Below are positions 30,816 through 41,549 of a stretch of 64,000 bases of DNA, one piece after another; the stretch's first letter is position 1; the number at the start of each line of letters is the position of its first letter. Below the pieces are notes generated by a model. It worked only from the letters and a program-made list of their open reading frames with translations. It ran no database searches and had not been told where the DNA came from. The position numbers and the translations under genes are program-made. This DNA comes from Acanthoscelides obtectus (lineage: Eukaryota; Arthropoda; Insecta; Coleoptera; Chrysomelidae): contig CAVLJG010000004.1 of the NCBI GenBank assembly GCA_963669975.1, positions 82,997,041-83,061,040 of the forward strand. The letters are read 5' to 3'.

Positions 30816-33622
30816 AGAAGGCTTATATTTTCAAACCATTTTTCAAATAAATTGGCATTCATATCTGCATGGTAGTGCTTGTTTTGATTCAAATACCAAT
30901 AGTCCGTCTTCCAGGAAGCCATTATCAGATCCGATGAGTAAGATAATTATCCGCTTTCCTTTCCCTAAAGGATTTTTTAATCCCGTGGAGAGATCTTCCA
31001 GGAAGGCTTGCCGAGGATGTTCAACTGATGAATCCACCAATTTGCTAACAGTGTGCCTTGCATGGAGCCAAGTCTCGTCTAGGTCATCTTGCTGTCTTCT
31101 TCTCTATACTTCCAGGTTTGGCTTAAGTATCTACGTCTTCAACATATTATCTCGGCCTTTTCTTTCAAGATGCTATTTCGCTTCCTTCCTATAAAACAAA
31201 AAATTACATTAAATCTTTAAATTCGTTAATTCAATGAACCATATTATACGATAACGAATTTCAGGTGATTCATCTTAAAAAATTGCAAATTTAGTTTAGT
31301 CATAAAGTATAGATAAAGAATGATACAGAACATAAAAAATTCTTAACTATTTTTGTGTATATTTTTTAGTTTTGTATTTTAGTTTCAACTAGAAATAAAT
31401 AACAAAAGTCTTTTGTACAACACTTACAGAAAATTAAGTTCCTTCATTAATGTAGCCAACGTCGAACTTTTCAAGTCATCGTCGTCGTCGTTTACTGATA
31501 ACAAAATTTTGTCCAATGTGGATGGTTCGTTTCGGAAGAAAAATTCGTGGATTTTTCTTAGTTTCTTATGAAACGTTGTCCAAAACTACTCTAGCTCTAT
31601 GATAACCTTTGGGAGGAGAAAGGCTGTTGCTTCTTTTGTGCTCTGCCAAAATTTTGTATACGCCTGATAATTGATGCTCCTGAAAACAAATTAATACATT
31701 TTGCATATATTATTATATACATGCATTAATAAAAAATAAAAATATTTGAATATAAGTTTTAAAAATCAAAATGCGTGCAACAGAAGTAGCTATCATATCA
31801 GTGGGTAAGATATTTAACAGAAAATAACTATTATTTAGGAATAAGCATTTTACCAGCATTGTCAAAATTATTAGAAAAAGCGGTTGAGAAGCAATTGATG
31901 GAACATCTATCAAAGTTGTCTTTGCTTTCTCCAAATCAATCTGGTTTTAGAAAGAATTTTAGCTGTACAACTGCACTTCTACATGTAACAGATGACATTA
32001 TCAGAGCCACTGATCAGGGAAGGTGTACAGTTTTGATAATGTTGGATTTTAGTCGAGCTTTCGATACGATCAATTTTAATTTACTCCTAAATATATTGCA
32101 TTTTATAGGCCTCGATTCGGATAGTGTCAACTTTTTCAGTAAGTATCTAAAGAGCAGAAAGCAAAAGGTTTTCTTGGAGGGAAGTTATTCTGACGTATTA
32201 ACCTTAAAATCAGGCGTGCCGCAAGGCTCTATTATGGGTCCGCTCCTTTTTGCAATTTATACTTCATACCTGGGCAAAGGCTTAAATACTTGCAAAATGC
32301 ACTGCTATGCTGATGACACTCAGCTGTATCATACTTTTCTACCCAGTGATGTGGACACTATGAGTGCAACCATCAACAGAGATTTATCATTATTGACAAA
32401 GAATGCCGAAGAACATTGTTTGCATCTTAACTCTATCAAATCTAAAGTAATTGTATTTTTGCCAAAGCATGCGCGCCAGGCTGTTACTAATTCAATTAAC
32501 TTTACCATCAATGCACAACAACTTGAAACTGTCAGTGAAGCAAAGAACTTGGGTGTAACATTGGATGTAAATTTAAGATTTGAAAAACATGTAAATTCGC
32601 TCATTCGTAAGGCATATTCCTCTTTAAAAATATTGTACGGCAACAGAGGTAACCTTCCCGTTAAAGTCAAAATAAATCTATGTGAGTCGTTGGTGCTCTC
32701 GCACTTCAATTTTTCTGATATGTTGTATGGCCCATGCTTAACTGCCACTTACAAACAAAAAATTCAGGTTGCGCAGAATTCTTGCCTCAGATTAATATAT
32801 GGCATCAGAAGACGAGACCGAATATCCCATAAGTTGAAAGATGCGAATTGGTTGAACATGGAAACAAGAAGGTTTTTGCATGCCGCAACATTATATCATA
32901 AAATAATTATGTATAAGACCCCCACTTACTTATTTGAAAAAGTTACATTTCGAACAGATGTGCATAACATCAATATAAGATCCAAGGGGTTGCTGACACC
33001 GCCGATATTCCGAACAGCCCAATTTGAACGATCCTTCAGCTACCAAATTTGTTCCGTTTATAACACCCTTCCGGTACAATATAAAACTCTGAGCATCTCA
33101 AGTTTCAAAACTCAATTAAAAAAATATCTCTTATCCCAGCAGTAGTAACCATGTCTCAGGAAAATATTGATACAAGTTTATGATTAATTTTAGTAGATGT
33201 ATTAATGTAGGCAATGCATATACATTTAATATTTGTAATGTGTAGAATAAGTAGGTCTCACTCACCTTTTGTACGGACTTTTTTTATAGCGGGTTAAGTG
33301 GAAGAGCAGCTACAGCTGAACTTCGCCCGTATTTGGCTATTTTTTTATATAATCAGTCCATTTGGAAATAAAGACGTTTATTATTATTATTATTATTATT
33401 TAGAATAATACATCAAACTACAAAACATTTTAAACTATACTTAAAAGCTAAATCCTCACCTGATGCTCTTGAAACAAAGGCTTCACGTTATGTCTGAGCT
33501 TCAATTAGATAGGGCTTCTGAGAAGCTAAATAAATATTTATAATAGTTTCTTTTTCAGAAACCGATAAAGCTCTTTTTGTTCGTTTTCTTGGTAATTGGT
33601 ACTCGTCTAATAAGGCACTCAT
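30816..33622 (-). pseudogene. Decayed Sailor-like transposase gene, LINE-interrupted
   Basis: Exon 1 is 33622-33460, starting MSALLDEYQLPRKRTKRALS. Exon 2 is 31679 to about 31430 (LSGVYKILAEHKRSN..., then KKLRKIHEFFFRNEPSTLDK...LATLMKELNFL). Exon 3 starts at about 31188 (LKEKAEIIC, RRRYL). It then reads the first catalytic motif DLDETWLHARHTVSKL, then AFLEDLSTGLKNPLGKGKRI, GFLEDGLLVFESKQ and NANLFEKWFEN. The second and third catalytic motifs (DNAPYH, NPIE) are gone, replaced by a mariner end at about 30810. Stops and frameshifts occur in each exon. It is a relative of the intact gene at 34322-35908, with a different N-terminus and other introns. Confidence 0.75.
31838..33402 (+). mobile_element. 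5'-truncated LINE with open reverse transcriptase frame
   Basis: An open frame of at least 428 codons (31859-33145) contains LPALSKLLEKAVEKQLMEHL, QSGFRKNFSCTTALL, MLDFSRAFDTINF, KSGVPQGSIMGPLLFAIY, YADDTQLYHT and LNSIKSKVIVF. The C-terminus resembles the copy at 4196-5450. The 3' end is an ATT simple repeat at about 33380-33402. An ATTATTTAG(G)AATAA-like sequence on both sides suggests the target duplication. It lies within the intron of the decayed Sailor-like gene, in opposite orientation. The first ORF and the polymerase N-terminus are missing. The clade (CR1/L2/Daphne-like) is a guess. Confidence 0.85.
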
Positions 33623-34321
33623 GTCGAAATATCCTTTTAAAAGTTGTCTCACCAAACGAACAAAAAATCAACCGCACGCCACCGACATTTGGAAGCAATT
33701 AAAGTGCTATTGTTAAGTTGGCGGCTTATCTACTGAAAACGGACCAATAGGAACGAGGCGCGTGCCGGTCAGATGATTGATTGCTCCGTACGTTCGTTGG
33801 ATATATTATTGATCGACCAGCCAAAGATTGCTAGGGACGAAAGGGGGAAATGCGATGAAAAAACCTTACCATTAGACGATTTTATATGGAGTCATAGGCG
33901 GAGATCGGAGAGACTTGAATTATTAATTGAATTTATATTTTATTACAACTGGTAGTATTAATATTTTTTTGCGATTCATAATGACGTGATACCAAACATA
34001 CATTATAAGAAATAAATATACACAAACACTGAATATTGAGAACAAAATAAATATATTTTTTAGGCAACAAGTAATATTCCTATGTACGCATTATGATTGA
34101 ACAGCAAAACAAATTATGCATTCTTCTAAAATAGAATACAACAAGTCAAAAATATCTGACTGAATAGAAAAATATAGGAAAACAAAAAGTAATTTCTTGA
34201 TGAAATAACCCATAAACAACACATAGAATTAGACTTTCTACTGAGATACTAAAAGCCACAAACCAATAGTATAATAAATGAATATCTAAAAATTCTAAAA
34301 GGTAGCCAATCTAGTATAGTT
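33623..34321. other. Flank between the two Sailor-like genes
   Basis: No coding sequence. 33640-33780 is the 5' flank of the decayed gene; its minus strand has CCTATTGGTCC and CAGTAGATAAG, resembling CTGATTGGTCC near the 5' flank of the intact gene (about 36030). Terminal repeats of the intact element were not identified. Confidence 0.4.
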
Positions 34322-35908
34322 TCAATCCTGATTAGAGTCATGATCACTGTCTGAGGAACTGTCATTGCTATCACTTTCACCTCCTATGTTGATTATTATT
34401 TCTTCCTGTATTTCTTGAATGAGACTGTCTTTTTCCCAATATTCATCTTCAATTTTTATAACATGTCCAATAACCTTTTGCCAGTCACTGGCACTTACTG
34501 AAGCGATGGCCTTATTAGAAATTTCATCTAGTTTTTTTATAGTAAATTCGCCGCTTGTATTATGGCTTCTAATGAAAAATTTTACTTGTGCCCAAATCAT
34601 CTCTATGGGATTAAACTGACACATATAGGGTGGCGTTCGAAGTGGGGTGTGTCCGAAACTTCTTATTAAATTATCTATCTTATAATTTTTCTCATCAGAT
34701 GGTGGCCTATGTAGACAAGCTATTTCATAAAGCTCCATTTTTTTAGCATTAGGATCATGCTCTATACCTTTTTTGCTCAACCACGTGATGATGTCTCTTT
34801 TTAGAGAAGATCTAGTTGGAGGCTTGTCTTCCAAAGCTGAATGGTAAGGTGCATTATCCATTATTATAATACTATTAGGAGGAATGTTAGGAAATAGTTT
34901 TTCAGTAAGCCACTTCGTGAAATTTTCTTGGTTCATTTGACCGTGATAATCACCAGTGGCACAGCCAGCCTTGAAAATGAGACAGGCTCCAGGAACAAAA
35001 CCATCTTGCGAACCCGCATGAACAATTATAAGTCGTCCTGGAAATGAATAAATAGCCTCATTTTAGTGTTATTTTAAGTTTGCCAACACCTTTTTGAATC
35101 ACTATGTATAAAAAACATATTTTTGAGAAAAAAATACTTGCAAGGGATTATGTATTCAATTAGACAAATTAAATGAGCACTTATTAAGAATATTCCAAAA
35201 TTGAGAAAAATGTATAATAAGCAAAATCGAGGTGAAAGAAACTTTATTACCTGTAGAACTTATATTGCTCAGGACACCCATAATTTCTTCGCTTTGCCAG
35301 CATTTCTTGAAAGTGAGGTCATTATCAACCCAAGTTTCGTCCAAATAAATAATATGCCTTCCTTCTTCCCGGAACTTTTTAATAGACCTAAGATACTTGT
35401 ATCGCCAATGTAAAATACTGGGTCTTTCCATTAGTAATTTCCTTTTGTTGTGGCATTTACGCCAGTAAAATCCTTTTGCTTTTAAAAGCAGCCTCAACGA
35501 TTCTTTACCAAATGGAAATTCCATTTCTTCCTTCAGTTTGATTAGAAGTTTACTACAAGTAGGTACCACTTTAAAATCACAGTAAAATTTTTCTATCATT
35601 CTCCGAATAATGGAAACATCGACTCCATCAATTTTTTGGATCACAGAAGGGCGTGATCTCTTTTTTCCGGGAGAAGCTAAAGGCTGTGTGGAGGTTGCAT
35701 TTTGCCTGTCTTTATCTTCTTTTCTAATTTTACTTATAGTTCGTTCACTAACACCCGTATAATATGCCGCCCTTGCATTTCTAGCTACCAGTGGATAAAC
35801 GAAAGTATTGTTAGCCGCTTCTGCATCGCAAGCACGTATCACGTTTGCTATTATTTCCCTTGCCTGGCTGTGAATAACTTTCCCATGCTTGAATTCCATT
35901 ATCACCAC
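34322..35908 (-). CDS. Intact Sailor-like (Tc1/mariner superfamily) transposase, two exons
   Basis: Exon 1 is 35908-35251 and exon 2 is 35037-34322. The intron starts GTAATA and ends TTTCCAG. The join is phase 1 and reads SNISSTGRLIIVHAG, giving 457 aa with no stops. An N-terminal helix-turn-helix region (AAYYTGVSERTISKIRKED) is followed by a basic linker and a second DNA-binding part (FPFGKESLRLLLKAKGFYWRK). Catalytic motifs are HIIYLDETWVDN, IIIMDNAPYHS and FNPIEMIWAQVK. The second Asp and the Glu are separated by 84 residues by my count, far above the 34-37 of Tc1/mariner and close to the 'DD82E' Sailor-type group as I remember it. The acidic C-terminus is rich in SDSD. A second Met lies three codons after the first, so the exact start is uncertain. 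A plus-strand search for inverted ends was inconclusive. Confidence 0.85.
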
Positions 35909-36252
35909 TAAACAGTAAATTATATTTTCAAAGTATTTGCCAACTGCCTACGCCTATGGGAGTAGGTTTATAAATGACCGTGCCATCGGCACGTTATTCT
36001 AGTTTCAGATAAGATAAGAGTTTTGGACCAATCAGCGACCGGATGTTTACCTGCGGCCTGGGTTTTCCAGCTACATTGCCAAATTCAGCGGAACAATTCT
36101 ATATCTTAAATATGTTAATATGTATGGACCGCATTTTATGTAGAACATCTGACAACTTCGCAATTTTTTGTCCGCATTCTTTCGGCTTGCAATCTTTCGC
36201 TGGTCCAACAGTATAGTGCGTACTTGTTATCTTCATGTCTTATTCGTATTAA

Positions 36253-38532
36253 AACCCTTTGGAGTCTGATTTATTTTTCTTATACGTGTGATATATCTGA
36301 GGTCCGCTTTTATGTAAATGTGGATACTATATCAAGAAATGATAAATTTATGAATTACGGTACGCCCTTTTTACGCTAAGGGCCGGGACATAATGTCCCA
36401 CTAGACATTTTAGGTGGGACGTAGTAGACCCTGTGTCTTGAAAACAATTATTTCCGTTGAAATTATATTGAACAACATGTGAAATATTATTGCAAATGGT
36501 AAGGAGTGAAGCAATTTTTGCATAGGGGATTATTGCACATTTGACACAATGATTTTGTTCTTATTTCCTTTTGCATCTGCAGCAGCGACGTCTTGTGGGT
36601 ACCTCAATAGGTAAATGATCGCCCACATTTTGAAGTTTTCGTTTTTTTGAACTAGGTCGCCCTAAAGATGTTGCTGATTTTCTCTTTACACTTGCCCCAC
36701 TTCTTCCTAACGCAATCAAATCTTCTGCTATTATAATCAGGAATGGTAGGAATGAAGTTTTTGTGCGTCTTACATCGTAGAGAATATGAGCATTTCTTGC
36801 AGCTATCATAAGGAGTTTGAAAAAAAGTTTTTCCACCACTTATTTGATCTTCTGTCGAAGTCGTATAAGCCAGCAAATTGATTGGTTAAATCTACTCCTC
36901 CCATATGGTCATCGTAGAACTTCAACATTGTCGGACTGGAGAATTCTTTCTTGGTGCCATATTTCATAGTTCGTGTTACTAGAGTAGTTACTGATCGCCA
37001 ACACTTCTTTTGTGTGTTGCCATCTGCAAACTATTGTACCGTTTTCATTGCACTGAAATTGAATTTCTTCTCGTTCCAAGTTTCCAGAAAATTTGGGAAC
37101 ATTTTTACGATTTCTCATCAGAGTTCCGACAGCAGGAAACTTGATAGTATCAAGTAAGTGCACAGATGAGAAAAACCTATCAAATGTCAATACGATATTC
37201 GTAATTTTGATACAGTCTGATAATTTGAGAACAACTCTTTCGCCAAGTGTCCCTTCAAAGACGGTCACATCTTTACCTGCATAAATATTTAGATCATAGA
37301 CATATCCTGTTTTTGAATCTGAGCGAACCCAAATTTTTATGCCACGTTTTATAGGCTTTAATGGGAAGTACAGTTTCAAGGAAGATCTCACTTTGAATTT
37401 GGTAATTGACAATACTGTGGAAAGTGGAGTCAGAACGATATTTGTTGAATGTGTGTTTGAGGCAGTTGACAACTTCTTCGATATAATATAACTTTCCAGC
37501 ATCGGTAGGCTTCTCAGGGTTGTTGTAATACATTTTTGATGATAATAATTTGCAGCGATATCTGGATATAGCCTTCTTTATGGCGGTGTTGCCCAAAGAG
37601 TCATTATTAGCCCAGTAATTATTGAATCCAGGAACACGATTGTAGCATATTACAAGAGAAACTCCTAATACAATCATTATTTCATGATAATCTGTTCCAA
37701 TTCTCTTTTTCTTGGTAACCTTCTCAAATATGTTCAATCTGGCATTTGTGTATTTAGCAATCTGCATGAATAGGCTTCTAGGAAAAATTTTCAAGAAAAA
37801 ATCGACTTCCTTCATTTATCTCGGCAGGCAAGGAGTAACTGCTGCTTCGCCAGGTATACAGAATCTTGGAGAAAATTGTTGACAGCTGCTACCCCAAAAT
37901 ACTACTCTATCTGGTGCCACGACGTTTTCACTTTCGATTGTCTCATTACCTTCTTGACTTATTTCATCATCACTATTATAACATCAGCGATCATTTCATC
38001 ATCTTCGTTATTGTCGCTTTCTGAGGAACAATAATTCTCAACATCTTCGCTATTGTCGCTCTCTTAGGGACAATAATTTTCATCTGATGAGTCTTTACAA
38101 TGAAATGGATCATAATCGTCATCACTCAAGCCATCTTCCATGATTCTATTAACTTCTTCTTCAAGTTCTATTTATGTCAATATTCTTTTACTCATTGTTG
38201 TACAGATCCACCGAGACAAATGTGTCCCGTTCAAAATGCCTGCTGGGACCCAGGTGTCTCACAGTGTAAAGTACTGAAATAACAGGTTCTATAAGTACAC
38301 TATCATGGAAAACTAGAGCATTGCTTATTACTAACCTTAGAGAGCAGACACAATACAGTTAGGGCAATAATACACTTGCAAATACTTCAGAATATAGCAG
38401 GACGCAAGCACGTGTTGGCTGGACGGACTTCACCGGTAAACTGTGAGGTTATGTGACTACCTATCAACAAATACTTCTATAGTGTGTGTTCAGAGACTGG
38501 TATATTTATGTCCCGATAGACTCCAAAGGGTT
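36253..38532 (-). mobile_element. End-complete piggyBac-type transposon (2280 bp)
   Basis: The left end AACCCTTTGGAGTCT (36253) is exactly inverted at the right end (to 38532). TTAA is present directly outside each end (36249-36252 and 38533-38536), the piggyBac target signature. The 15-bp ends are intact while the single gene inside is decayed, so it could only move with a transposase supplied by another copy. Confidence 0.92.
36561..38195 (-). pseudogene. piggyBac transposase, frameshifted and stop-containing
   Basis: From ATG 38195: MSKRILT, then an acidic N-terminus with in-frame stops (EDGLSDDDYDPFHCKDSS, SESDNNEDDE). Next come FGVAAVN-like remains and the DDE_Tnp_1_7 domain: MKEVDFFLKIFPRSLF, IMIVLGVSLVICYNRVPGF, YYNNPEKPTD. 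After a frameshift near 37400 it reads PLKPIKRGIKIWVRSDSKTG and YVYDLNIYAGK, then NIVLTFDRFFSSVHLL with the first catalytic Asp. Where relatives have W-x-D-T-K it has CRWQHTKEVLAISNY, so this Asp is now His. The C-terminus ends in a basic, cysteine-containing tail (PTRRRCCRCKRK). Several independent lesions show it has been dead for some time. Confidence 0.85.
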
Positions 38533-38689
38533 TTAAGCCGCGAACAGACCGAAAGTCCAACGAAGAGCAAACGAATGCAAGCACATATGTGACGTTGGCG
38601 TTTGTTGTTGGAAGGTACTGGAATGCCCTCGTCCACATCTAAATTTAGTTTCAAGTTGGACCGCATTGGGTTAAGTTCGGTGCTAATGT

Positions 38690-38840
38690 TGAGCGACGAG
38701 GACTAATTACTGCTGTAGTATCCAAGAAAAAGAAGAAACGGCCTAGACGTTGGTGGGTAACAACACCATTTGAAAATAGGGCGTTGTATAGTGGCAGTCA
38801 CTTACTAGAGGAACTTCAAAGTGAAGTTGGGCATTTTTAA
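38690..38840 (+). pseudogene. Harbinger transposase N-terminal fragment
   Basis: Reads RGLITAVVSKKKKKRPRRWW, then VTTPFENRALYSGSHLLEELQSEVGHF and a stop. This is the RRWW block and following helix of Harbinger transposases ('RRWWVRPW...LLKELQ...'), from a different subfamily than the intact element at 6056. No DDE part follows. It begins about 150 bp from the right TTAA of the piggyBac. Confidence 0.65.
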
Positions 38841-39975
38841 AATTTCTCTCCTCTCATCGAATGCAGACAAATGACTCAATACTAGGAGCGCAACAAATCC
38901 TGTCCAGACCAAATCAAAACTCCCTGTCATGCACCGATCAAGGAGCGAACGCCAACGCCAACCTTGGAAACCGTTGGCGTATGTTGGGTCGCGCTGTACA
39001 CACCGATTCGAACACCTCCAAATCTGTAAGCAAATGTGCCTTAGCTTGCGTTACAATCTCGGTCTGTACGCGGCATTTACAGGTACCAATCCAACATTCT
39101 CCAGCTAAAATATTCCAAGGACCGAGGACACTAGCTCGTTCTCTATCTGTTGCAAAAAATCAGGCGTCCAAAGTCCAAACGTCGAGATCATAACCGTTTT
39201 TGAATGAGGGTAATCGACCAAGCCTTTAATAACCTATTAACAGTGGGGTATAATTGAAATAAATTGGTGATGCTGGTAGATGGAAGTGTTAACGGTCAGT
39301 TCGACCCTCATTATTAGTTTTAGTGTAGATAGCGATCTAGTGTGCCAGGTCAAGTCCCTACCATCTTTCCGAGATCGTCCGTAATGAGCCAATCCTCAAC
39401 TCATATGAGAAGTTGGGCATGCTTAGTAGAATATCACCCGTTAGTTAGATACACTCTGTAATCGTTTTCTCAATGTCTAAGGTATGTGATCTCAAACAGG
39501 GTTGAGCTTATATTTATATTCTACTTGAAGCGGACACCGAAAAAGGTGAGGTTTTAAAGTCGCTCATATGGGTTTGTCCAACTAGTAGGTACGAATCAGG
39601 AAAGCATTACATTGAGATATTGAACAGCCCGTTTTATGTAGGAAATTGCCTGTCTACGCTATGGTATCTCATTTTATATCCGATACATTTTTGAACGCGG
39701 GAATATAGCATTTGGTTAGCTATCTTCGTGTAAAATGTGTTAATCAATGAGAATTAGAGATACTAGGCTAGGCCAGTGAAATCGAAACAAGACCAATTTC
39801 GTATAAATGGCATAGAAAATTCGACGCATTATCAATCTTGTCACCTTCACCCTCTCGGCGGGATAAAATCCAAGCCTTAAATCTAAAATGGTATACCAGG
39901 GGTCGTGCTATGCAAAAATCTTACAAAATTGTAATGTAAAATCTAATTACGTAAGTGGGTATTAATTTACAGATT
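38841..39975. other. No gene seen
   Basis: Nothing recognised. 38930-39010 has repeated AACGCCAACGCCAACC-type motifs that may be the subterminal part of the Harbinger derivative. An open frame at 38861-39193 covers these repeats and is likely spurious. Confidence 0.4.
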
Positions 39976-41046
39976 TGCAAAATAAGGTCCATTTGCATCC
40001 AGACATTTTTGACAATTGGTGGTTTTTCGTACAACCTTAGCTTTAGTGTATTTCTGTTAATGTTTCTAACAGTGCTCAAAATTATTTGTCTCAAAATTTC
40101 TATGGTCGTAGGAGGATCAAATTCATAGGCCTCATTCTCTTTGTAGCCTCAGGGGTAAAAATTCAAGGGGGAAATGTCAGGGGATCTAGGAGGCCAAGAT
40201 ATTGAATGAAATTATTGTTTCATCAAACTGCTCTCTTAAGAAGTTCCTGACTTGAATGGGATTGTGAGCCGGACATCCGTCCTGTTGAAACCAGATTCTT
40301 CCAAACTCATCCTCGGTTAAATTAGCTCGTAAAGCCGGCCCAACCTGGTTTCGCAAAAGCTCTAGGGACTTCTGTCCGTTTAGGTTGTAGTCAAACAAAA
40401 ATGATCCCATAAATAAGTTGATTTCTTGAAATGATTAATACCTAAATTCAAATAGGTGCCCAATTAAAAAGGGTAAGTTAGCTTAAATTACTAATCACCC
40501 CACACCAAACGTTAGTTCCAAGTCTGTTCGTACCAGTTCGTGAGGGTTTTCCACAGTCCTCAATTCGCAAACCTGCTGTCAGCGGACCTCAAGACATGAT
40601 TGACAAAATCGGGATTTTCATTAGACTTCCTAGTATTCCACTAACAGAAGCGCGTTTGCCTTGGAAAATCAGTCCTTGAACTATTGTAGGTTTGTATGGA
40701 TGGTACTTATTCTCATTTAACACTCTCTGTACTGACAGCTTAAAAAAATGTTTCTGACGCGATTTTCATTTTCAGTATTGTATTCGCTTCTAGGTTTATC
40801 AAACTAACTACTATTCTTCTAAATTGGGTTTTTATCAGGCTGCCGTCGCTTGGTGTACATCTCCAAGTACCTTGCAGAGGTAATGTCGGCGATTCTGTGT
40901 GACTGCAAGTACAGCGCGAACATGTCAAACTTTTCTTGATTTGAGTAGCGAATACCGGCCTCTTTCAACAGGTTTTGACAATTTTTTTTGTCAGATTTAT
41001 GATTTGATTGGGAAAAAACGTACCTACTAGTGATATTAAAACACAA
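39976..41046 (-). pseudogene. DUF4817-associated mariner-family transposase, decayed
   Basis: On minus: YSNQEKFDMFALYLQSHRIA, then DITSARYLEMYTKRRQPDKN (the DUF4817-type helix-turn-helix), RRIVVSLINLE, and NKYHPYKPTIVQGL. Next comes a badly damaged first catalytic region, TNVWCGVISN, then FGRIWFQQDGCPAHN. The third motif reads SWPPRSPDISPLNFYP, with Asn where Asp is expected, and the C-terminus includes INRNTLKLRLYE. Stops and frameshifts are spread throughout, so this is older than the copies at 10357 and 16716. No inverted ends recognised. Confidence 0.75.
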
Positions 41047-41208
41047 TTTTAATACTTTAAATTATTTAACGTCAAAGTCAGACCCGCCTTAGATGCAAAA
41101 AATACTTATTAATTTTATCTTCTGACAACTAAATCATGGCCTGCTTCGAAAAAAATTGGTACATGAGATTAGGTGTGATGATATTTCGATGATAATTCAA
41201 TATCTTAG

Positions 41209-41546
41209 GCCCGTATCGTCAGTCGTCCCTACAATTATTGTAGGGCGCGTTTATGGCCTCCTTGATTGTCATAGTTTTCTACTTCTCCGTGTCAGCGCTT
41301 TATTTTGAGGTTATGTCACAAACATCTATTTGCATCAAATTGTGCTTGCTTTTGAGTTTTATCATGTTTTTTCAGCCTGAAATTTCCTACAGTTTAAAAG
41401 GAAAACATATCTTAACAACAGGAGAGCTCTGACGCTGACACGGGACGAGTATAATCTAGAAATTTTTGAAGGAGAGAAAGGAGTATGACAATCAAGGAGG
41501 CCATAAGCACGCACTACAATTGTAGGGACGACTGACGATACGGGCC
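41209..41546. mobile_element. Harbinger-type MITE, copy 4 (reference copy)
   Basis: 338 bp with long inverted arms: GGCCCGTATCGTCAGTCGTC at the left and the same sequence inverted at the right, continuing through CCTACAATT and GGCCTCCTTGATTGTCATA. TTA is duplicated (41206-41208, 41547-41549). It is the best preserved of the four copies and has no coding capacity. Confidence 0.9.
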
Positions 41547-41549
41547 TTA

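Noticed and set aside
38861..39193. A 110-codon frame after the Harbinger remnant
   Set aside because: It spans repeated AACGCCAACGCC motifs and has no recognisable domain, so it is most likely a repeat artefact.
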